Source: Falsibacillus pallidus (GTDB lineage: Bacteria > Bacillota > Bacilli > Bacillales > DSM-25281). Taken from it: DNA of 64,000 nt. Below are positions 55,683 to 64,000 of the stretch, in pieces (within the stretch, counting starts at the first letter, position 1; the number at the start of each line of letters is the position of its first letter). The position numbers were made by a program, and so were the translations under genes. Where the stretch lies: NCBI RefSeq assembly GCF_003350505.1, contig NZ_QQAY01000001.1:186001-250000 (forward strand). Reading direction: 5' to 3'. The notes beneath the pieces were generated by a model. That model was not told where the DNA came from. It ran no database searches and saw nothing but the letters and a program-made list of their open reading frames with translations.

Positions 55683-56612
55683 CTATTTAATTGGACGCGG
55701 TTCATGGATTTTAGAATTTTGAAAAGCCTTAAGCGCCTCTTCATTGATTCGATCTGAATCTTTCTGTTCTTTTTTAAACCATTGGAAAAATATTTGTCCC
55801 AAAAGTATTCCGTATACAATTTCCTGAATGATTTTCATCACGACTCCGCCTAGCTGCTGATCCTCAACTACAGGCATATCAGTAAATAGCTGCGGGCCGC
55901 TTAAGTTTAAATTAGACAACGTCCCTGTTGGAACACATAGTGACATGGACTGCAGCCATGAAGAAGCGTCTGCATATGTCTGGTATAACGGCGTATCGGC
56001 AAAAATGATCAATGCGCAAGCGGGGGTTAGAAGTATACCGCCGGCGAAGACATAGCCCATTTTCTTCAAACCATTTAATTGATATTGATCCGGCAGTTTG
56101 TTTACTAATGGCCACCACATAAAAACGGCATAGATAAACAGCACCGCAGTATATGTAACGTGAAGAGTTTCATTCATTTTTACCGTATCAAAAATGATTG
56201 GTACATGATAGAAGGAAAACAATCCATTGAACAAGATGAGTGCAATCAATGGCTTCGTAAAGAAATGAAAAATTGGCCTGATGATCGGCAAGTTAATAAA
56301 CGACTGCCAAACCCAATTGGGGATCCCTGTCATCATGATTGGAGGTAAAATCAAATATAGTACAGCCATCTGGATCATATGGACAGAAAAAAGAATATGG
56401 CCTAGAAGATCAATCGGGGAGCCTTTTATCACATAAAGGATGATAATGGACCCTGTAAATTGGATTGCTTGTACCTTTTTCAGCGGCTCACTGTTTTTAA
56501 AGCGTTTACGATAAACAACAGTCAACATGAAATATAATCCTAAAATGATGATAAGCGAGAGTATTAAATATGGACTCCACAATGCTCTGAATCCGAAAAT
56601 AGATAAGGACAC
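55683..56612 (-). CDS. ctaG: Cytochrome caa3 oxidase assembly factor CtaG
   Basis: 309 residues, seven membrane segments. Family stretches include LGHILFSVHMIQMAVLYLILPP, FSFYHVPIIFD and QQLGGVVMKIIQEIVYGI, with histidines likely involved in copper handling. It is needed for an active caa3 oxidase. It is separated from ctaF by a 400-base repeat block. Confidence 0.93.
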   Translation of the reverse strand: MSLSIFGFRALWSPYLILSLIIILGLYFMLTVVYRKRFKNSEPLKKVQAIQFTGSIIILYVIKGSPIDLLGHILFSVHMIQMAVLYLILPPIMMTGIPNWVWQSFINLPIIRPIFHFFTKPLIALILFNGLFSFYHVPIIFDTVKMNETLHVTYTAVLFIYAVFMWWPLVNKLPDQYQLNGLKKMGYVFAGGILLTPACALIIFADTPLYQTYADASSWLQSMSLCVPTGTLSNLNLSGPQLFTDMPVVEDQQLGGVVMKIIQEIVYGILLGQIFFQWFKKEQKDSDRINEEALKAFQNSKIHEPRPIK

Positions 56613-56715
56613 GGTTGTTCACCTCTCTTTACAGTACTTACATTTTCCATTATACGTCCAGAGTCCGTATACTTCAATATTCCTTGAAATAACTTATTGA
56701 CAGATTATAGAACAG

Positions 56716-56750
56716 AAAAAAGCCTCCCTGCGTTTGCAGGGAGGCTTCGC
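56716..56750 (-). terminator. Intrinsic terminator of ctaBCDEF
   Basis: GCCTCCCTGC and GCAGGGAGGC form a ten-bp stem followed by six Ts on the minus strand. It is preceded by AGAAAAGCGAAGC, the same head as the hairpin repeats. Confidence 0.85.
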
Positions 56751-56756
56751 TTTTCT

Positions 56757-56875
56757 TGATCCAGCTTCATCGCCCAGCCCCTCGAGTCATAAGCCGTACC
56801 TCTACGGAAATCAGGATTTCCTTCGAGTTCCGTCATATGCTGGTCGGGTCTATCGGGGCGCTTCTGCTTTTCTTG
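56757..56875 (-). repeat. Intergenic modular hairpin repeat, type A, copy 4
   Basis: Reverse orientation; it keeps the central GGAAATC/GATTTCC hairpin, CTCGAGTCATAAGCCG and GGTCGGG, with more differences than copies 1-3 (GGGGCGC for AGGCGC). It is joined directly to the type B unit. Confidence 0.88.
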
Positions 56876-57024
56876 ATCCAGCTCCGCCGGCTAGAGGCTG
56901 GGAGGTTTCCCTCAGCGCGCTTACGATAAGTCAACATCGAATCGCTTCGCTCTCCGTGTTTCCTTTATCTCGCAGCGCTTCAGTCCAACCTCGGCGCCTC
57001 TAGGCAGCCGGCTTCGCTTTTCTT
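56876..57024 (-). repeat. Intergenic modular hairpin repeat, type B, copy 2
   Basis: On the minus strand AGAAAAGCGAAGCCGGCTGCC starts within a base of the ctaF stop and the unit ends AGCCGGCGGAGCTGGATC. Interior words GAGATAAAGGAAACACGG, CGAAGCGATTCGATG and CTTATCGTAAGCGCGCTGAG match type B copy 1 in order. Confidence 0.82.
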
Positions 57025-57025
57025 A

Positions 57026-57358
57026 TTACCACCAAATGATTGTGGAGAACGTTAGAATCGTTAAGAATGCTACGAAAACTCCTGAAAATAAGAACATTTG
57101 AGGGGATTCGTGCCCTTTATGACTCATGTGCATGAAATAATATAACTGAAGAATGACTTGTACTGCCGCAAGCAATAGGATAAATGGAACGATGAACCAT
57201 TTAGACATATCTGCGTAGACAGCAGCGAACGCCACTAGCGTCAAGAAAATCATCAAGGCAAATGAAACGACATGATGCTTCATTTCTTCAGCATTTTTCT
57301 TGCGTCTATACTCGTAATCCACACTTGGGTTACCTGAATTTGATTGGTGATTCGCCAT
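57026..57358 (-). CDS. ctaF: Cytochrome caa3 oxidase subunit IV CtaF
   Basis: 110 residues with three membrane segments (FALMIFLTLVAFAAVYADM, WFIVPFILLLAAVQVILQLYYFMHM, FLTILTFSTIIWW), the Cox IV-type small subunit. It stabilises the oxidase. It starts four bases after the ctaE stop; a type B repeat begins right after its own stop codon. Confidence 0.93.
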   Translation of the reverse strand: MANHQSNSGNPSVDYEYRRKKNAEEMKHHVVSFALMIFLTLVAFAAVYADMSKWFIVPFILLLAAVQVILQLYYFMHMSHKGHESPQMFLFSGVFVAFLTILTFSTIIWW

Positions 57359-57362
57359 CAGT

Positions 57363-57992
57363 TTATCCCACCATTCCCATTAAGTATACTACTGTGAAAA
57401 TGAATACCCAGACAACGTCGATAAAGTGCCAGTATAGGCTGGCTACATAAAACTTAGGAGCATTGTAGAGATTCAATCCACGTTTTGCATTACGCAGCAT
57501 CAAACTTGTTATCCAAAGAAGACCGAATGCAACGTGTCCTCCGTGGAAGCCAACAAGCGTATAAAAGGCAGATCCGAAAGCACTGCTTGTAAATGTATGG
57601 TGGAATTCATGAACGTAATGATTGAATTCCTGGATTTCCAATACTAGGAACCCTACACCAAGCAATACTGTGATCAAAAGCCATGCTTGCATCTTTTTAA
57701 AATTATAGTTTTTCATATGGTACATTGCATAAACACTTGTCAATGAACTGAACAAGAGGAGCATTGTTGCAAGAAAAACTGTCGGAAGTTCGAAAAGGTC
57801 TTTTGCATGTGCCATGGATTGATCAGGCACTCTATCCTTCAATGCAAGATAAGTTGCAAACAAAGATGCGAACAGAACTGTTTCTCCACCTAGGAATAGC
57901 CAAAAGCCTAAGAACTTATTTTTACCTTCAAGCGTTGATTTTTCCGGCGCTGCCGGCCAAGTTTTCGGGGTGAATTTTTCCTCTGCGTGCAT
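57363..57992 (-). CDS. ctaE: Cytochrome caa3 oxidase subunit III CtaE
   Basis: 209 residues, five membrane segments, subunit III family: NKFLGFWLFLGGETVLFASLFATYLAL, then FYTLVGFHGGHVAFGLLWI and YWHFIDVVWVFIFTVVYL. It supports proton uptake and stability of the oxidase. It overlaps ctaD by one base. Confidence 0.95.
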   Translation of the reverse strand: MHAEEKFTPKTWPAAPEKSTLEGKNKFLGFWLFLGGETVLFASLFATYLALKDRVPDQSMAHAKDLFELPTVFLATMLLLFSSLTSVYAMYHMKNYNFKKMQAWLLITVLLGVGFLVLEIQEFNHYVHEFHHTFTSSAFGSAFYTLVGFHGGHVAFGLLWITSLMLRNAKRGLNLYNAPKFYVASLYWHFIDVVWVFIFTVVYLMGMVG

Positions 57993-59863
57993 TATGCTTT
58001 TACCCCCTTGTCCTTATCATCCATAAGATCTTCTTTATGGATATGATGTCCATGGTCGTCAACTACAGAACGAAGGAACATGGATCCCAAAGTGATAATG
58101 AATCCGATGATCAATACCGGTATTGCCCATGGTTTATCATCTACATGGTACATTGCACCGAATGCTGCAACGAATAGTCCCATGGCGATGAAGAATGGAA
58201 GAATAGAGTTGTTTGGCATATGTATATCGCCAACTGGCTCAGCAGGAGTCATCTCCTTTTTACCTTCCATTTTTTCGAGCCACCAAGCGTCAAGACCACG
58301 AACTAATGGTGTTTGTTTAAAGTTATAGAACGGCGGAGGAGAAGAAATTGCCCATTCCAATGTGCGGCCATCGCCCCATGGATCGTTGGATACTTTCACT
58401 CCGCGGACTTGTGTATGAATGACGTTGTAAACCATCACGATGACAGCTATTCCCATGAAAGCAGCCCCGATGGAACTGATCAGGTTGGCTGTTTCAAACC
58501 CTTGTCCAGGAAGGTAAGTCCATACACGGCGAGGCATTCCCATTAACCCTAAGAAATGTTGTATAAAGAAAGTCAGATGGAAACCAATTAAGAATAGCCA
58601 GAACGAAATTTTACCCATAGCTTCGTTGAGCATCGTTCCGAACATTTTCGGCCAATAGAAGTGAAGACCTGCCAATAGGGCAAATACCACACCACCTACA
58701 ATTACGTAATGGAAATGAGCTACAACGAAGTAGCTGTCATGATATTGATAATCAGCTGCAGCTACTGCAAGCATGATTCCTGTTACCCCGCCTGCAACGA
58801 ATGTAGGAATGAACGCGACTGCATAAAGCATTGGTGTGGTGAATTTAACGCTTCCTCCCCACATCGTAAAGATCCAGTTGAATATCTTGATTCCAGTTGG
58901 AACGGCAATAGCCATAGTAGCAACAGCAAAAATTGCATTTGCGATTGGTCCAAGTCCAGTTGTAAACATGTGATGCGCCCAAACCATGAAGCCTAAGAAA
59001 CCGATTAAAACGGTTGCAAAAACCATTGAGGAATATCCGAATAGACGCTTTCTTGAGAAGACCGGAAGAATCTCAGAGAAAATACCAAATGCAGGAAGTA
59101 TAAGTATGTATACTTCAGGATGTCCGAAAATCCAGAAGAAATGCTCCCAGATAATTGTGTTCCCTCCCCCTGCAACAACAAAGAAATTTGAACCGAACAT
59201 CCGGTCAAAAATCATTAAGAACAATCCAACAGTAAGTGGGGGAAAAGCAAATAAAATTAGGGCAGAAGTTACGAATGCTGTCCAAGTGAACAATGGCATA
59301 CGCATATATGTCATACCCGGGGCACGCATATTGATGATGGTAACTAGGAAGTTAATCCCCCCTATTAATGTACCCGCACCGGCAATCTGTAATCCTAATG
59401 CATAAAAGTCAATTCCGTGTCCTGGTGAATGCAGCGAAAGTGATGCGTAGGAAGTCCATCCGGCATCAGGTGCTCCACCTAAAAACCAAGATAGATTCAG
59501 GAATACTCCTCCGAAGAAAAATAACCAAAATCCTAGAGCATTCACAAATGGGAATGCTACGTCGCGCGCTCCGATTTGCAGTGGAACTACCGCATTCAAG
59601 AAACAGAAAATCAATGGCATCGCTGCCAAAAAGATCATGGTCGTACCATGCATCGTCAAAATTTCATTATATAGGCCGGCACTTACAAAATCATTGTTAG
59701 GCACTGCCAGCTGAATTCGAATCATCAAAGCCTCTAGGCCGCCGATTAAGAAGAAGAATCCCCCGGAAATTAAATACAGGATTGCAATTTTCTTATGGTC
59801 TACTGTTGTCAAGTAGTCCCAAATCGTACCTAGGAAGCCTTTTTTTTGTGCGTAGGAACTCAC
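57992..59863 (-). CDS. ctaD: Cytochrome caa3 oxidase subunit I CtaD
   Basis: 623 residues with about 13 membrane segments. Heme and Cu-B ligands are visible in EILTMHGTTMIF, WIFGHPEVYILILP (His-x3-Tyr), WAHHMFTTG and HFHYVIVGG. It reduces O2 and pumps protons. Starts at GTG 59863 behind GGAGG. One operon with ctaC, ctaE, ctaF. Confidence 0.98.
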   Translation of the reverse strand: MSSYAQKKGFLGTIWDYLTTVDHKKIAILYLISGGFFFLIGGLEALMIRIQLAVPNNDFVSAGLYNEILTMHGTTMIFLAAMPLIFCFLNAVVPLQIGARDVAFPFVNALGFWLFFFGGVFLNLSWFLGGAPDAGWTSYASLSLHSPGHGIDFYALGLQIAGAGTLIGGINFLVTIINMRAPGMTYMRMPLFTWTAFVTSALILFAFPPLTVGLFLMIFDRMFGSNFFVVAGGGNTIIWEHFFWIFGHPEVYILILPAFGIFSEILPVFSRKRLFGYSSMVFATVLIGFLGFMVWAHHMFTTGLGPIANAIFAVATMAIAVPTGIKIFNWIFTMWGGSVKFTTPMLYAVAFIPTFVAGGVTGIMLAVAAADYQYHDSYFVVAHFHYVIVGGVVFALLAGLHFYWPKMFGTMLNEAMGKISFWLFLIGFHLTFFIQHFLGLMGMPRRVWTYLPGQGFETANLISSIGAAFMGIAVIVMVYNVIHTQVRGVKVSNDPWGDGRTLEWAISSPPPFYNFKQTPLVRGLDAWWLEKMEGKKEMTPAEPVGDIHMPNNSILPFFIAMGLFVAAFGAMYHVDDKPWAIPVLIIGFIITLGSMFLRSVVDDHGHHIHKEDLMDDKDKGVKA

Positions 59864-59894
59864 AATTAAACCTCCCTTTTGCGTTTAATCCCTA

Positions 59895-60974
59895 TTAGTC
59901 TTGGACCTTCAAGCCCATTAAGTATTCTGCTAAAGCGTTTACTTGATCATCGGACAAATCGCCATACGCACCTGTCATTTTGTTGCCTGGTTTGTATGCT
60001 TCAGGATCCTTGATCCATTTTTTTACGTTTTCTTTGGTGTGGTCCAAAATACCAGCAACTCGTGTTCTTTCTCCAAATGTTGCCAAGTTAGGAGCGGAGC
60101 GTGCTGTTTCTGGTCTGCTATCTTGTGGTGTTACAGCGTGGCAGCTGATACAGTTCTTTTGGAAAATCTTTTGTCCTTCTTGCGCTAAAGCTGTTGTTGG
60201 TTGAGATTCTTTCACGTTTTGCATATCAGAAACCCATGTTTTGAAATCGTCTTGGTTAAGCGCTTTAACTTTGAAGTCCATCAATCCATGAGATGGTCCA
60301 CAAAGCTCTGCACATTTACCATAGAAGAGATTTCCAACATTTTCTGCCTTGTCGTTATCCACCTCAAGCCAGAATTTATTGACGCCGTCTACATTCGCAT
60401 CAATTTTCCCTCCAATGGAAGGAATCCAGAATGAATGCTTAACATCTGAAGCCTTTACTTGGAAATAAACTTTTTGGTCAGTTGGAATGACTAAGTCCTG
60501 GGAAGTGATGATCCCTAAATCAGGGTATTCAAATTCCCACCAGTAAAGATTGGCGCGTACATTGACGACCAGCTCTTTATGTTTGCCATCCTTATCCTTT
60601 TTCTCCATAGCGGATGTATCCGCAAAATGGAAAGTCGCAGAGACCGTAGGTACAGCCAAAATCAAAAGCAAGAGAATAGGAATTGTAGTCCAGATGATTT
60701 CCAGCTTGTGATTTCCTTCGATTTGCTTAGGGATCTTTTTATCGTCGCCCTTTCTTCTGCGAAATCGAGTAAGAGCGATGATATAAATAATAAATACTAC
60801 AACGATTACAACTACCATGATAAGCGTGCTCAGGATCATAAGATCATATTGGGACTGAGCCACTGTTCCAGCTGGATCCAACGTAGATAAATACGGTTCA
60901 CCGCAACCGGACAAAACCAGCGCCAGTACTGCGATTGCAGAAACTAGGCGCCATTTTTGCAGCCAATGTTTCAT
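59895..60974 (-). CDS. ctaC: Cytochrome caa3 oxidase subunit II CtaC with fused cytochrome c
   Basis: 359 residues. A lipoprotein signal ends LVLSGCGEP (Cys24), two membrane helices follow, then the Cu-A domain (LFYGKCAELCGPSHGLMDF). A C-terminal cytochrome c domain carries CISCH for covalent heme, with the distal Met in GNKMTGAYGDLS. It takes electrons directly from soluble or bound cytochrome c. The heme-c domain identifies the complex as caa3 type. Confidence 0.98.
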   Translation of the reverse strand: MKHWLQKWRLVSAIAVLALVLSGCGEPYLSTLDPAGTVAQSQYDLMILSTLIMVVVIVVVFIIYIIALTRFRRRKGDDKKIPKQIEGNHKLEIIWTTIPILLLLILAVPTVSATFHFADTSAMEKKDKDGKHKELVVNVRANLYWWEFEYPDLGIITSQDLVIPTDQKVYFQVKASDVKHSFWIPSIGGKIDANVDGVNKFWLEVDNDKAENVGNLFYGKCAELCGPSHGLMDFKVKALNQDDFKTWVSDMQNVKESQPTTALAQEGQKIFQKNCISCHAVTPQDSRPETARSAPNLATFGERTRVAGILDHTKENVKKWIKDPEAYKPGNKMTGAYGDLSDDQVNALAEYLMGLKVQD

Positions 60975-61068
60975 AGCTTAATCAAACCCCTCTTTCGTGA
61001 ATATTCTTTTGTGCAACAAGGACTGGATTTTCTCTATATGGATTTCTTAGCAGAAAGAATTCCCTAAA

Positions 61069-61983
61069 TTAAATGAGTGTGAAGATAACCATCGCTACAA
61101 ACAAGATAGTCAAATAGTTCAATGAATATACAAACATCAGTTTTGCCCATTTGAGGTCATCTTTCATTTTGTAGCCTGCAATTCCTAGTATTAGCCATCC
61201 TATGTTGAATAATGTCGCAAGGATGACGAAAGGAATGCCGAGTGGAATCATAAAGAATGGAATCGGGAGCAATAATACAACCCATGCAACAATGTGATTC
61301 TTAGTCGTTTTAAAGCCTTTTACAACCGGCAGCATAGGAATCCCTGCTGCTCTATATTCTTCAACCCTCTTCATTGCCAAGGCATAGAAGTGAGGCGGCT
61401 GCCATATGAACATCATGACAAACAGCATCCAAGCAGTGACACTCAAGTTAGGATCTACTGCAGCCCAGCCAATCAGCGGAGGAACTGCACCAGAGATGCT
61501 TCCAATAATCGTATTGCTGACATATAGGCGTTTAGACCACATTGTATAGAGAACAACATAGCTGAAAATGCCGATCAAGCCGATGACACCAGCCATGAAT
61601 GTTGTCATAAATAAAAGGATAGTACCAAGTGTTATAAAACCAAATCCAATGGTCAGGACTTTTCCACCGCTCATTTTCCCAGTAACAGTAGGACGCCCTT
61701 TTGTCCGTTCCATAATAGGGTCGATATCGCGGTCGATGAAGTTATTCAATGCACAGGATCCCGCAATGATGAATGAAGATCCCAGCAGTGTGTATATGAT
61801 AGTGTCCAATGAAGATAAGAAATGTGTGCCGGTAAAAACAAATGCCAGCCACATACCAGTGAATGTAGTGATTAAATTCGAATTGACAATCCCAATTTTT
61901 ATTAAAGCCAGAAAATCTTTCATTGCAGATGTTTCTGGAAGTTCGTTTTCTTCTAATGAAGAAATGACTCTAGTTTCAGCCAT
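61069..61983 (-). CDS. ctaB: Protoheme IX farnesyltransferase (heme O synthase) CtaB
   Basis: About 304 residues, UbiA-type prenyltransferase with nine membrane segments. The Asp-rich motif [19 protein letters not shown] binds farnesyl diphosphate, and [12 protein letters not shown] follows. It makes heme O, which CtaA turns into heme A. AAGGAGGAGG precedes the ATG at 61983, eight codons inside the frame. Confidence 0.95.
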   Translation of the reverse strand: MAETRVISSLEENELPETSAMKDFLALIKIGIVNSNLITTFTGMWLAFVFTGTHFLSSLDTIIYTLLGSSFIIAGSCALNNFIDRDIDPIMERTKGRPTVTGKMSGGKVLTIGFGFITLGTILLFMTTFMAGVIGLIGIFSYVVLYTMWSKRLYVSNTIIGSISGAVPPLIGWAAVDPNLSVTAWMLFVMMFIWQPPHFYALAMKRVEEYRAAGIPMLPVVKGFKTTKNHIVAWVVLLLPIPFFMIPLGIPFVILATLFNIGWLILGIAGYKMKDDLKWAKLMFVYSLNYLTILFVAMVIFTLI

Positions 61984-62521
61984 TTTCCATTCCTCCTCCT
62001 TACCCAATAAGCATGACTATATAAGAATACTATATAGCATTCCAAACATCTTTGCTATATTTCCATGAAAATTCCACAATGTGTTCAATATTTACTACGG
62101 GTAAAAATTGAATAGAAGAGAAGTGGAAAAAAACTAATAGAAAATAATGCTATCAATGTAATATTAAAACATATTATTTTTGCCTTTTGTGAATTTTCCA
62201 TGAATTAATTTTGTCTAAAATGTGAAATCGTCTGATAATTATAGGCCATTATTCATTTTAGCAAAATAATAAATAGGAAGGATGAACCAGAGGAAGCGCT
62301 TACAATTCAATGAGTAAACAGTCAGAATTTTTCTTCATCTATATATATTTCTAGCAAAGTCCCATTAAAGTTTCAAGTTTTTTTCGAATATGCCCTCCTA
62401 TTGAAGTGTTCATAATTCCTTCATTGTATTTTAGCCATTAATTATGTAGTATCTAAATGGTATTATCAACGAGCTATATAGGGTATTGAATAAGACTACT
62501 TAATTAAGAAGGTGAATATAA
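61984..62521. promoter_or_regulatory. Divergent ctaA-ctaB control region with ResD-like and cre-like sites
   Basis: About 540 bases without a gene. TTTGTGAAT at 62186-62194 equals the ResD-binding consensus and AATGTGAAA follows at about 62219. AGGAAGCGCTTACA at 62291-62304 matches the CcpA cre pattern in 12 of 14 positions. ResDE control of ctaA and glucose repression of the cta genes are known in B. subtilis. Exact promoters were not placed. Confidence 0.6.
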
Positions 62522-63427
62522 ATGCGTCGAACTGGATTGAAATGGTTTGCTGTACTGACGGCGCTTGGCATGCTCTTTGTTCTTATCGGAGGAGCATTAG
62601 TGACAAAGACAGGATCGGGCATGGGCTGCGGACGCTCCTGGCCGCTGTGTGAAGGACAAATCATCCCTTCCCACATAACGGTTGCTATGGTGATTGAACT
62701 AGCACACCGCCTTGTTTCAGGAAGTGTTGGAATTGCACTATTGATTCTCTGCATTTGGGCATGGAAATCAATTGGACATAAAAGGGAAACAAAGTTCTTG
62801 GCAATTGTCTCATTGCTTTTTCTTCTCTTGCAGGCTCTGATTGGAGCAGCTGCAGTCGTATGGGGTCAATCCGACTTTGTTTTAGCCATTCATTTTGGGA
62901 TTTCCCTTATTTCATTCGCTTCTGTTCTGCTTTTGACTTTATTGATTTTTGAAGTTGATCAAAAGTTTGAAGCAGATAAATTGAAATTAGATAAAAACAT
63001 GAAGTTTCATATTTATGGAGTGACTATCTACAGTTATCTTGTGGTTTACTCAGGTGCACTTGTGCGCCACACCAAATCAAGCCTTGTTTGTCCGGATTGG
63101 CCATTCTGCGTCAATTCTTCTCCAGGTCTTCCAGGGAATTTTTACGAGTGGGTGCAGATGGGCCACAGGGCAGCTGCGGCACTCATCTTTATCTGGATTG
63201 CTTATATTACTTACAAAGCGGTGACCAGATATAAGCATCAGCGAATCGTGTATTGGGGATGGATTATTGCATTTATCCTGGTTTGTTTACAGGCAGCGGC
63301 CGGTATTTCTGTGGTGCTGACAAAACTGAATCTTTATTTTGCACTTGCTCACTCGCTTTTCATTTCCATTTTATTTGCTTTATTGAGCTACTTCGTAATG
63401 CTCGCAACAAGAAGCAAAACAGTATAA
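62522..63427 (+). CDS. ctaA: Heme A synthase CtaA
   Basis: 301 residues with eight membrane segments in two similar halves. Conserved items: [23 protein letters not shown] with the Cys pair, [29 protein letters not shown] and [10 protein letters not shown]; the His residues bind heme. It oxidises heme O to heme A for the caa3 oxidase. It is divergent from ctaB, as in B. subtilis. Confidence 0.97.
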   Translation: MRRTGLKWFAVLTALGMLFVLIGGALVTKTGSGMGCGRSWPLCEGQIIPSHITVAMVIELAHRLVSGSVGIALLILCIWAWKSIGHKRETKFLAIVSLLFLLLQALIGAAAVVWGQSDFVLAIHFGISLISFASVLLLTLLIFEVDQKFEADKLKLDKNMKFHIYGVTIYSYLVVYSGALVRHTKSSLVCPDWPFCVNSSPGLPGNFYEWVQMGHRAAAALIFIWIAYITYKAVTRYKHQRIVYWGWIIAFILVCLQAAAGISVVLTKLNLYFALAHSLFISILFALLSYFVMLATRSKTV

Positions 63428-63466
63428 AAAAAACGGACTCCTTCCTTCAGGAGTCCGTTTTTTTTA
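63426..63466. terminator. Terminator between convergent ctaA and pycA
   Basis: AAACGGACTCCT and AGGAGTCCGTTT form a 12-bp stem around TCCTTC, with A- and T-runs usable from both strands. Confidence 0.9.
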
Positions 63467-64000
63467 TTTATTCATTTCAATCAGCAGGTCACCCGGCTGT
63501 ATGCCGTCTCCACTTTTTACATGGATTTCTTTGATGATGCCAGTGAATGGAGCTTGGACGGTTGTTTCCATTTTCATTGCTTCAGTTAATAGCAGATGAT
63601 CCCCTTTGTTTACTCTCTCCCCTTTTTCAGCCAATACTTTAATGACAGTTCCAGGCATCGTAGCCCCGATATGAGTTTCATCCTTCATATTGGCTTTCAT
63701 TCTGGAAGCAACAGAAGATTTGACGCTTTCATCTTTAATGATGACTTCGCGAGGCTGTCCGTTCAGCTCAAAATAGACGACCCGGGTTCCATCCGCACCT
63801 GGATGACCGATGGAAACTAGTTTGACAATCAATGTTTTCCCCTTTTCAATCTCCACTTCAATTTCCTCGCCCAATCGCATTCCATATAAGAATGTAGGTG
63901 TATCCAAAGTTGATATATCACCGAACATATTCACTGTTTCAATATACTGCAGGAACACCTTTGGGTACAATGAAAAAGCAAGGGCATCAAAACTATTAAC
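63464..64000 (-). CDS. pycA: Pyruvate carboxylase, C-terminal part (runs off the window)
   Basis: The frame is open to base 64000 on the minus strand, so about 178 C-terminal residues are seen. They include part of the allosteric/CT-tail region (LGEEIEVEIEKGKTLIVKLVSIG) and the biotinyl domain with LTEAMKMETTVQAPF, Lys being the biotin site. The enzyme makes oxaloacetate from pyruvate. The Met at 63970 is internal, not the start. pycA next to ctaA is the normal Bacillus order. Confidence 0.96.
   Translation of the reverse strand, partial: VNSFDALAFSLYPKVFLQYIETVNMFGDISTLDTPTFLYGMRLGEEIEVEIEKGKTLIVKLVSIGHPGADGTRVVYFELNGQPREVIIKDESVKSSVASRMKANMKDETHIGATMPGTVIKVLAEKGERVNKGDHLLLTEAMKMETTVQAPFTGIIKEIHVKSGDGIQPGDLLIEMNK

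Overview
The window is a chromosomal segment of a spore-forming member of the Bacillaceae. Base composition is moderately low in G+C. The genes encode a typical Bacillus division, sporulation and cytochrome caa3 oxidase set, and the gene order is almost that of the Bacillus subtilis pycA-to-pyrP region, shown here inverted. Nearly everything is on the minus strand. I cannot name the species from the sequence. I see no prophage, intact insertion sequence, CRISPR array, rRNA or tRNA gene.

Layout, left to right. (1) 1-6.8 kb: uracil permease (5' part only), pyrR with two PyrR-type attenuators, rluD-like ylyB, lspA, ylyA, and ileS behind a T-box leader. (2) 6.8-10.8 kb: divIVA, ylmH, ylmG, sepF, ylmE, ylmD, ylmC. 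(3) 11-14 kb: sigG, sigE and spoIIGA, with recognisable sporulation promoters. (4) 14.3-32.6 kb: the division and cell-wall (dcw) cluster, ftsZ to mraZ. It lacks murB and carries an orphan MurF-like N-terminal domain gene between murE and mraY. (5) 32.8-38.2 kb and on to 40 kb: bshC, a DUF3397 membrane protein, a ketopantoate reductase, and an inserted biotin-dependent acyl-CoA carboxylase cluster behind good catabolite-control (cre) sites. (6) 40.5-55 kb: the ylb region (ylbP, rsfA, rpmF, ylbN, tmcAL, ylbL, ylbK, ylbJ, coaD, rsmD, the small-RNA locus csfG, ylbG, ylbF, ylbE, ylbD, ylbC), interrupted by a few accessory genes. (7) 55-64 kb: ctaM-like DUF420, ctaG, ctaF, ctaE, ctaD, ctaC, ctaB, divergent ctaA, and the 3' part of pycA.

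The modules work together. The dcw genes make and polymerise lipid-linked peptidoglycan precursors and build the Z-ring, and DivIVA, SepF, YlmG and FtsA/FtsZ act at the septum. SpoIIGA, SigE, SigG, SpoVD, SpoVE, RsfA, YlbJ and the CsfG RNA belong to spore development. The cta genes make heme A and a heme-c-bearing caa3 oxidase.

The least explained material is non-coding. First, there is a modular hairpin repeat family (types A and B, each starting AGAAAAGCG) in at least four intergenic places, sometimes joined head to tail. Second, there is a roughly 190-bp MITE-like family with TTATATAAGG ends in three places, two of which supply the stop codon of the adjoining gene. Third, there is an 837-bp gene-free stretch bounded by a short direct repeat. 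Other points of interest are the orphan MurF domain, an apparent CTG start in ylbC, and a cysteine-ended 109-residue protein of unknown function.
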